The position numbers and the translations under genes are program-made. Of a DNA stretch of 6,492 nt, positions 1 to 5,119 are shown one piece after another. The notes below the pieces were generated by a model. The model was not told where the DNA came from and made no database searches. It was given only the letters and a program-made list of their open reading frames with translations. Origin of the DNA: Oscillospiraceae bacterium (lineage in GTDB: Bacteria; Bacillota; Clostridia; Oscillospirales; Oscillospiraceae); the NCBI GenBank assembly GCA_902783825.1, contig CACZSJ010000140.1, positions 1-6,492 of the forward strand. The letters are read 5' to 3'. Every line of letters begins with the position of its first letter. The stretch's first letter is position 1.

Positions 1-2
1 GC

Positions 3-692
3 ACCAGTTACCATGTGGCAAAGGATGAAATCGTGATCGTTGACAGCAGCGTCATTCATTCCGGTCGCTGCAGTGACGGAAGCACTGCGGAAGAAACACA
101 CGCTGAGGTTATGACAGTTCAGATCAACAAGGATGTTTTTCGATATGCCAACTATACGATTCCGTCTTTTCAAGTCTTTCTGTCAAAGCAGCACAACGCA
201 AAGCTTCGTGCCATCATGGCTCAGATCAAGGATATTTATGAGAAGAAAGCAGAGTATTATGAGCTGCTTTTGAACTCTGAGGTATTGAAGCTTTGCTATT
301 GTTTGCTGATCAATCATTCGATTCAGAATGAAACACAGGAAATATCCAGGCATACCACGAGGGGAATCAAACGAGCCATTCAGTATGTTGAGGATCACTG
401 TTCCGAAAAACTAAATCTGGGAGATGTGGCGAGCTTCATCCATTATAATCCGTCGTACTTTTCCAGACGTTTTCATCAGTTTACAGGGTTCACATTCAAT
501 GAGTACTTAAACCGCTGCCGCATTGATGCCGCATCCAAAATCTTGCTTGAGACAGAAAAAACGATTTCTGAGATTGGCCTCGAATGCGGCTTTCCGAGTG
601 TGAGCTCCTTTATAACCTTTTTCAAGCGGCAGCATCAGGTGACGCCGGAGAAATACAGAAAAAGCTATTCTCATGAAAGAGTCAAAAAGTAA
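3..692 (+). CDS. AraC-family transcriptional regulator (5' end missing)
   Basis: This is a DNA-binding regulator that probably senses a small molecule and controls the genes downstream. The frame is open to the left edge (T-S-Y-H before the GTG at 15), so the true start lies outside the window and the GTG at 15 should not be taken as the start. Visible residues are numbered from that GTG. The first ~20 residues (VIVDSSVIHSG) look like the end of a cupin-like AraC sensor barrel. Residues ~117-215 form the AraC/XylS double helix-turn-helix: helix-turn-helix 1 at ~135-158 (LGDVASFI, SYFSRRFHQFTG) and helix-turn-helix 2 at ~183-212 (ISEIGLECGF, FFKRQHQVTPEKYR). About 229 residues are visible. Family members usually have 270-300, so roughly 40-70 are missing. 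The gene is more AT-rich than the transporter genes. Family assignment is firm; effector and targets are unknown. Confidence 0.95.
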   Translation, partial: TSYHVAKDEIVIVDSSVIHSGRCSDGSTAEETHAEVMTVQINKDVFRYANYTIPSFQVFLSKQHNAKLRAIMAQIKDIYEKKAEYYELLLNSEVLKLCYCLLINHSIQNETQEISRHTTRGIKRAIQYVEDHCSEKLNLGDVASFIHYNPSYFSRRFHQFTGFTFNEYLNRCRIDAASKILLETEKTISEIGLECGFPSVSSFITFFKRQHQVTPEKYRKSYSHERVKK

Positions 693-801
693 AATTTTAA
701 TAATAACAGGTAAAGCAAGCGAAAGACATCCGACCTGAGATTCCCTATATTGGTAGCGTAGGTTTGTGAACTTTGAACAAGACAGATAAAGAGCGTCACA
801 A

Positions 802-840
802 TGGGAGCCTTGGCAATATGTGCAGCGGATCCTGCTCCCA
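802..840. repeat. 7-bp inverted repeat with 25-base loop
   Basis: TGGGAGC at 802-808 is the exact reverse complement of GCTCCCA at 834-840. The loop of 25 bases has no obvious inner stem. It lies 26 bases before the GTG start of the first enzyme gene. It could be a leader RNA hairpin or a split operator. It is not followed by a T-run, so it is not a classical terminator. One 7-bp match in a gap of this size could arise by chance. Confidence 0.3.
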
Positions 841-853
841 GAACGACAAAAGC

Positions 854-861
854 GAGGTGAT
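854..861 (+). promoter_or_regulatory. Strong ribosome binding site before a GTG start
   Basis: GAGGTGAT is an eight-base match to the complement of the 16S rRNA 3' end and sits 5 bases before the GTG at 867. An in-frame TGA at 858-860 overlaps this site, so 867 is the earliest possible start for the hydrolase. Together these fix the start in preference to the ATG at 912, which has no comparable site. Confidence 0.8.
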
Positions 862-866
862 ATCCT

Positions 867-1808
867 GTGAGACCGACATTATACCTGGCTATCAAAAGAG
901 CCCGGCGTTACATGAAAAAGCATAACACGCCGGATCATATGGAATTGACCGATGAGTTTATCCAGAAGTTGCACGATAATATTGCAAATAAAGATTATGA
1001 CTGTTTCACGGCAGATGAAAAGCTGAAAAAAGGCCTATCTCTGGAGAAAGTCCAGCTTGAGCATTGTTCCAGCTGGACCATCAGAAATGAGGCAAACCCT
1101 CAAGATAAAATCATTTATTACATTCATGGGGGCGGCTTTGTCAACGGCTGCACCAAAGATCTGTTCAAGTTTATCTCCTACGCGGTTAAGCACTTCGGCT
1201 ATAACCTTTACTCGGTGGATTACCGCCTGACGCCAGACTATACCTGCATGGACACGATCACCGACTGCGAAAACGGATATAAGTATCTGCTTGAACATTA
1301 TTCTCCCGAAAACATCATTCTGATGGGCGAATCTGCCGGCGGCAACCTTGTCCTGGCTTTGCCCCACAAGCTGAGGGATGACAGCTTGCCGTTCCCTGCG
1401 GGGATTATCGCGTCATCGCCGGTCGTGCAGTTTCTGCATTATCCGTACAGCTATTACGAGTGCGCCTGCAAGACAGATTTTGCCATCATCTTCGGCATCA
1501 ATGACGTGACAAAACTATACCGCGGCGAGCTGCCGCTGGATCACCCCTACCTGTCGCCGCTTTGCGGAGACCTGAGCGGTTATCCGCCCACCTATTTGGA
1601 CGCATCGAACGTGGAAAGCCTGCGGGATGAGGCCAGAATGATGTATGTCAGACTGAAAGAAGAAGGCTGCGATGTGGAATACCACGAGCTGAGAGATTTC
1701 TTCCATGCCATGCTGACGGCACCGCAGTACCGCTTTGTGCGAAAGGAAGAGCATACGCAGGTATCAGCCTTCATCAACAGAGTCTTTGACCGTACAAATG
1801 GCAAGTGA
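867..1808 (+). CDS. Alpha/beta hydrolase, HSL/Aes-type esterase
   Basis: This is a predicted cytoplasmic carboxylesterase of the hormone-sensitive-lipase (alpha/beta hydrolase fold-3, esterase family IV) group, 313 residues, a normal length. The oxyanion-hole motif HGGGF is at residues 87-91. The nucleophile elbow GESAGG is at 154-159, with Ser156 as nucleophile. The catalytic His is His280 in DFFHAML. The acid position aligns with Glu250 in the segment PPTYLDASNVESLRDEA, where many relatives have Asp. There is no signal peptide or membrane segment. Translation starts at GTG behind a near-perfect ribosome binding site. The stop lies one base before the next start (TGATATG), which suggests translational coupling. 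Its first ~250 bases are visibly more AT-rich than the rest. The substrate is unknown; a short-chain ester or acyl group on an imported compound is a guess from context. Confidence 0.93.
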   Translation: MRPTLYLAIKRARRYMKKHNTPDHMELTDEFIQKLHDNIANKDYDCFTADEKLKKGLSLEKVQLEHCSSWTIRNEANPQDKIIYYIHGGGFVNGCTKDLFKFISYAVKHFGYNLYSVDYRLTPDYTCMDTITDCENGYKYLLEHYSPENIILMGESAGGNLVLALPHKLRDDSLPFPAGIIASSPVVQFLHYPYSYYECACKTDFAIIFGINDVTKLYRGELPLDHPYLSPLCGDLSGYPPTYLDASNVESLRDEARMMYVRLKEEGCDVEYHELRDFFHAMLTAPQYRFVRKEEHTQVSAFINRVFDRTNGK

Positions 1809-1809
1809 T

Positions 1810-2535
1810 ATGAAAAACAAATTAGTTCTTGATATCCATACCCACACGATCGCCTCCGGCCATGCCTATGGGACAGTCAGGGAAAACGCGCTTGCCGCGA
1901 AAGAGAAGGGCTTGGTCGGCCTGGGCACCAGCGACCATGCGCCCGGGATTCCCGGCGTGTGTGATCCCATTTATTTCGGGAATCTGCACGCGATTCCGAG
2001 AACGCTTTACGGCGTCAGCATTTATTACGGCGTAGAGAATAATATGCAAAACGACGGCAGCATGACTTTGGGGGAGCCGTTTCTTTCCCGGCTTGACTAC
2101 AATATCGTTGGGATTCACGGGGGCCCTTGCTGCTATGAGGATCAGGGCATAGTTAAAAACACGGACAATCTGATCCGCTGCATGGCAAATCCGAAGACCT
2201 TCTTTGTATCGCACCCGGATGACGGCTGGTTTCCCCTGGATTACGAGAGCGTGGTGCTTGCGGCTAAGGAATACGGCGTTGCGCTGGAAGTCAACAACGC
2301 GCATGTGAAGCATCCGTGGCGAAAAGACTGCCTGAAGAATATCCACACCTACCTGGAGCTGTGCACGAGATACAAGGCACCTGTCTTTGTCGGCTCGGAT
2401 GCCCACGACCCCTCGCAGATCGGACAGTTTGAAGAGGCGATTGCATTGCTGGACGGGATCGGCTTCGACGAGGGACTGATCATCAATAACTCAGAAGAGA
2501 AATTCAGGAGTTTTATTGGCTTTGAATCAAAGTGA
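1810..2535 (+). CDS. PHP-domain metal-dependent phosphatase, YcdX-like
   Basis: This is a predicted cytoplasmic phosphoesterase of the polymerase-and-histidinol-phosphatase superfamily, 241 residues, close to E. coli YcdX (about 245). Family members use a trinuclear metal centre to hydrolyse phosphate esters. All nine expected metal ligands are visible: His10 and His12 (DIHTHT), His18, His43 (TSDHAPG), Glu76 (GVEN), His103 (GIHGG), His135 (VSHPDD), and Asp197 with His199 (GSDAHD). The C-terminal EVNN and INNS motifs also match the family. I chose the ATG at 1810 because the homologous region begins there and it sits one base after the upstream stop. The in-frame ATG at 1798 is possible. A start at 1735 would only add residues read from the hydrolase gene. 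No strong ribosome binding site is seen, which fits coupling. The substrate is unknown; histidinol phosphate is possible but no his genes are nearby. Confidence 0.94.
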   Translation: MKNKLVLDIHTHTIASGHAYGTVRENALAAKEKGLVGLGTSDHAPGIPGVCDPIYFGNLHAIPRTLYGVSIYYGVENNMQNDGSMTLGEPFLSRLDYNIVGIHGGPCCYEDQGIVKNTDNLIRCMANPKTFFVSHPDDGWFPLDYESVVLAAKEYGVALEVNNAHVKHPWRKDCLKNIHTYLELCTRYKAPVFVGSDAHDPSQIGQFEEAIALLDGIGFDEGLIINNSEEKFRSFIGFESK

Positions 2536-2554
2536 ATGTACGATGACGCTTTAT

Positions 2555-2564
2555 AGGAAAGGTG
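2555..2564 (+). promoter_or_regulatory. Ribosome binding site of the Fes-like esterase
   Basis: AGGAAAGGTG lies 10 bases before the ATG at 2575. An earlier ATG at 2568 is out of frame and meets a stop after four codons, so 2575 is the supported start. Confidence 0.55.
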
Positions 2565-2574
2565 CTGATGGAAG

Positions 2575-3348
2575 ATGGTTGACGTTTTTAATCTCACGAT
2601 TCCCCAACTCACGGAAAATGAAGAAAGAACAGCCTATGTCTATGTCCCGGATCAGGCTGCCGAAGACCCAGATGCACGCTATCCGGTGCTCTATATGTTC
2701 GACGGGCAGAATCTTTTCTTTGACAGCACAGCGTCCTTCGGCAAGAGCTGGGGATTGCTGAAGTATCTGGAGGAAACCAGGCTGCCGCTGATCGTTGCTT
2801 CTGTTTCCTGCAATACACATCCGGAGAGTTATCGCCTGGGCGGCAGGTTTTCCGAATACAGTCCCTTTTCCTTCCATGATGGACGCTTCGGGAGCATCAA
2901 AGGCCGGGGCAAGATCACCATGGACTGGCTGACAAAGGAATACAAGCCCATGATCGATGCCAAATATCCGACCCTGCCGGACAGGAAACACAGCTTCATC
3001 GCCGGCAGCTCTATGGGCGGAGTGATGACGCTGTATGCCATCACAAACTATAACCACGTCTTTTCACGCGGCGCCGCCCTGTCGCCCGCCGTCTATTTCA
3101 CGCCGGAAGAGAACAAGGAAATGATCCGAACGGCTGACATAGCGCCGGATACCGTTCTCTACGTCGATTACGGGGAAAAGGAGCTGTTTGACAGTCCGGC
3201 AGAAGAGCTTTTCCGGGAGACTGTCTCCCTCCTGCAGGAAAAGCGTATCCTCCTGGAAAGCCGTATTGTTCCCGGGGGGATCCACTCGGAGATCACATGG
3301 GAAAAGCAGGTGCCGTTTTTTATGAACGCACTGTTTTATGAGCTTTAG
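2575..3348 (+). CDS. Putative esterase, Fes/IroE/esterase-D family
   Basis: This is an alpha/beta hydrolase of the 'putative esterase' family, which includes enterochelin esterase Fes, IroE, BesA and S-formylglutathione hydrolase-like enzymes; 257 residues. Family landmarks run in order: PVLYMFDGQNLF (residues ~38-49); the R-x-x-EY motif in GRFSEYSPF; a GRG...WLTKEYKPMID segment leading to the nucleophile; the elbow GSSMGG with Ser146; an acid in VDYGEKE (Asp198 or a following Glu); and His237 in GGIHSE. No signal peptide is seen, so it should act in the cytoplasm. It lies 39 bases after the phosphatase and 45 bases before the transporter pair. In iron-uptake loci such enzymes cleave ester-linked siderophores after import, but the family also contains general acyl esterases, so the substrate is open. 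It is unrelated in detail to the first hydrolase, so the pair is not a recent duplication. Confidence 0.92.
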   Translation: MVDVFNLTIPQLTENEERTAYVYVPDQAAEDPDARYPVLYMFDGQNLFFDSTASFGKSWGLLKYLEETRLPLIVASVSCNTHPESYRLGGRFSEYSPFSFHDGRFGSIKGRGKITMDWLTKEYKPMIDAKYPTLPDRKHSFIAGSSMGGVMTLYAITNYNHVFSRGAALSPAVYFTPEENKEMIRTADIAPDTVLYVDYGEKELFDSPAEELFRETVSLLQEKRILLESRIVPGGIHSEITWEKQVPFFMNALFYEL

Positions 3349-3359
3349 GGAATTCCTAA
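3345..3359. repeat. Short palindrome over the esterase stop codon
   Basis: TTAGG at 3345-3349 and CCTAA at 3355-3359 flank a GAATT centre. The palindrome spans the TAG stop at 3346-3348. The sequence after it on the plus strand is A-rich rather than T-rich, so it is not a plus-strand terminator. A TAAAAT box at 3360-3365 has one mismatch to the -10 consensus but no good -35. An operator or weak internal promoter for the transporter pair is conceivable, but chance is equally likely. Confidence 0.22.
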
Positions 3360-3376
3360 TAAAATAAAACAGAAAG

Positions 3377-3384
3377 AGAGGAAG
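3377..3384 (+). promoter_or_regulatory. Ribosome binding site of the first half-transporter
   Basis: The purine run GAGAGGAAG ends 9 bases before the ATG at 3394, a normal spacing. It supports this start and independent translation of the transporter gene. Confidence 0.6.
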
Positions 3385-3393
3385 CGCGTACAC

Positions 3394-5115
3394 ATGAACA
3401 GTAAAACGAAAACCTCCGTGTGGAAAAACTATTTTTCCATGCTGCGGCACGCAGGCCTGCCATGGGTGCTGATGGTTATCTGCTTTGTGCTGAGCCTTCT
3501 GGTTTCGATCCTGTCGCTTGCGCTGGCCAATCAGATTTCCGTCGTACTGCAGGAGAATGTGCCGATCCACAGCGCAGTCCCTGAAATATGGAAGCTGATC
3601 GGGGTTATCATCGGCGGCATCGTCTGCATCGTCGCAAGCGCCCATCTGCAGGGGATCGTGACGGCGCAGATCGACCGGAACGTGCAGCGGTATGCGGTGA
3701 GCAAGGTGCTTCACCTCAAAACCAAGGACCTTGAAACAACAGATACCCGTGAATTCATCACGCGTCTGACCGACGATACGGCCAAGAACAGCCCATTTAT
3801 CATCGAGCTCGCAATCAACGAGATCCCGCGCCTCTATTATATCGTCGGGGCGATTATTTCGGTCTCTCAGATTGGGCAGCCAGTTCTGGTCGGCGCCATG
3901 TTCCTGCTGATTCCCGGCATTGTTCTTCTGGCCTTTGTCTCCGGCCTGATCACCTTCCGCAATCGCAACAAAATCCAGGCGCGGCTGGCCGACGTCACCG
4001 CCCGTCTTGCCGAAAAGATCGATGACGTGGAGTTGATCAAGTCCTACGGCACGGAGGAAAAGGAGATCGAAGCCGGGAACCGGGTGCTTGACGAGCTGAA
4101 AAAGGTTCGCAAAGAAGGCGTCCTTGTCGATCGCGTCAACCAGTTTATCAGCACCTTCATCTGGTTTATCGATATCATCATCATTGTCGTACCGCCGACC
4201 CTGCTGATGTTCAGGGGTGCCATTGATCGAGGAACCTATGCCGCGTACATCCTTCTGGTCTCAAAGTTTGAAACCTATGTAAAAGAGCATCTGAAGGTTT
4301 GGGTCGCGCTTAAGGAAGCGCAGGGCGCGACACGCCGGCTTTCCGCGCTGCTGAACATCGAGGGTGAAATGGATCGGACGGCGGACTCCGTTCCGGAGAA
4401 AGGCGATATTGCGTTTGACAAGGTCTCTTTTGCCTATGGCGAGAACTACATTTTGAAGGACCTGTCGTTTACGATCCCGCATGGGAAAAAAACCGGGATC
4501 GTCGGGCTGTCCGGCTCCGGAAAGTCCACGGTGCTGAATCTGATCGAAAAGTTCTACGAGCCCGACGAAGGCATGATCCTGCTTGGCGGCCGGAATATTC
4601 AAGATGCCGATTACCTGCAGTACAGAAGCCGCTTTGCCTATCTCCCGCAGAACGCGCCAGCCATCAGCGGCACTGTGCGTGAGATGCTGCGCTTCTCAGC
4701 TGCGCGGGACTATACCGACAGCGAAATGATCGAGGCGCTGAAGGCTGTGCTTCTGTACGACGATCTCGAGCCGCTCGGAGGTCTGGATTATGAGATTGGA
4801 AACAGCGGCGAGAACCTTTCCGGCGGACAGCGTCAAAAGCTGGGCATCGCCCGGATGCTGCTGTCGGACGCCGAATACGTGCTGCTCGACGAAGCGACCA
4901 GCGCACTCGATCCCGAAGCCACGGCGCTGATTCAAAAGCGGATCGACGAAAAGTGCGCGGGAAAGACGCTCATTGTCGTCGCGCACGATCTGTCCACCAT
5001 CGAAAACGCAGACAGCATCCTCGTGCTGGAGGAAGGCAGGCTGATCGGGCAGGGGACGCATCAGGAGTTAAAAGAGAAACTCCCCTTGTATGCGGGACTG
5101 GTGAAGGGGGTCTAA
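3394..5115 (+). CDS. ABC half-transporter, exporter fold (TMD-NBD)
   Basis: This membrane-embedded ATP-driven half-transporter has 573 residues, the usual length for a fused type I exporter-fold subunit. Six hydrophobic segments lie near residues 22-46, 66-90, 136-158, 163-187, 251-274 and 279-305. The ATPase domain follows from ~335: A-loop Tyr348, Walker A GLSGSGKST at 371-379, Q-loop Gln419, signature LSGGQ at 475-479, Walker B ending in Asp499 with catalytic Glu500, SALD D-loop, and H-loop His531. All catalytic elements are intact. Two points are divergent. The segment after the Q-loop (PQNAPAISGTV) lacks the common Leu-Phe. The H-loop reads AHDLST where most exporters have AHRLST. The gene is followed after 4 bases by a second half-transporter, so a heterodimer is expected. 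The exporter fold is also used by siderophore importers (YbtPQ, IrtAB), so direction and substrate are not settled. Confidence 0.96.
   Translation: MNSKTKTSVWKNYFSMLRHAGLPWVLMVICFVLSLLVSILSLALANQISVVLQENVPIHSAVPEIWKLIGVIIGGIVCIVASAHLQGIVTAQIDRNVQRYAVSKVLHLKTKDLETTDTREFITRLTDDTAKNSPFIIELAINEIPRLYYIVGAIISVSQIGQPVLVGAMFLLIPGIVLLAFVSGLITFRNRNKIQARLADVTARLAEKIDDVELIKSYGTEEKEIEAGNRVLDELKKVRKEGVLVDRVNQFISTFIWFIDIIIIVVPPTLLMFRGAIDRGTYAAYILLVSKFETYVKEHLKVWVALKEAQGATRRLSALLNIEGEMDRTADSVPEKGDIAFDKVSFAYGENYILKDLSFTIPHGKKTGIVGLSGSGKSTVLNLIEKFYEPDEGMILLGGRNIQDADYLQYRSRFAYLPQNAPAISGTVREMLRFSAARDYTDSEMIEALKAVLLYDDLEPLGGLDYEIGNSGENLSGGQRQKLGIARMLLSDAEYVLLDEATSALDPEATALIQKRIDEKCAGKTLIVVAHDLSTIENADSILVLEEGRLIGQGTHQELKEKLPLYAGLVKGV
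5104..5110 (+). promoter_or_regulatory. Ribosome binding site inside the end of the upstream transporter gene
   Basis: AAGGGGG lies within the last codons of the first half-transporter, 9 bases before the ATG at 5120. With only 4 bases between stop and start, it implies coupled translation and balanced synthesis of the two subunits. Confidence 0.6.
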
Positions 5116-5119
5116 AGCC

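Larger units (their letters stand above)
693..866 (+). promoter_or_regulatory. Intergenic region, likely operon control region
   Basis: This 174-base gap between the regulator gene and the first enzyme gene is the only gap long enough to hold the main promoter and a regulator operator. Visible elements are a tandem TGAAC pair at 767-771 and 774-778, a 7-bp inverted repeat at 802-808/834-840, and a strong ribosome binding site at its end. Possible promoter boxes, such as TTGTGA at 764-769 with GATAAA at 785-790, have a short 15-base spacer and are weak, so no promoter is called. No T-run follows a hairpin after the regulator gene, so read-through from it is possible. The regulatory role is inferred from position. 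Confidence 0.4.

Noticed and set aside
693..800. Terminator or promoter just after the regulator gene
   Set aside because: The A/T-rich start of the gap has no GC-rich stem followed by a T-run, and no -35/-10 pair with good spacing and match.
671..895. Minus-strand 74-codon open frame, hydrophobic, across the regulator-hydrolase gap
   Set aside because: It overlaps the end of the regulator gene and the start and ribosome binding site of the hydrolase, has no ribosome binding site I can see, and matches no family I recognise. Its hydrophobic look fits chance reading of an intergenic strand.
1735..1809. Upstream in-frame extension of the PHP phosphatase gene
   Set aside because: The extra 25 codons are the hydrolase gene read out of frame. 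YcdX-type homology begins just after the ATG at 1810, which also sits at the operon junction.
1822..2406. Long minus-strand frames opposite the PHP, esterase and transporter genes (for example 1822-2406, 2551-3057, 3064-3714, 4970-5464, 5990-6475)
   Set aside because: They lie antisense to well-supported genes in GC-rich sequence where stop-free antisense frames are expected, and none shows a recognisable domain.
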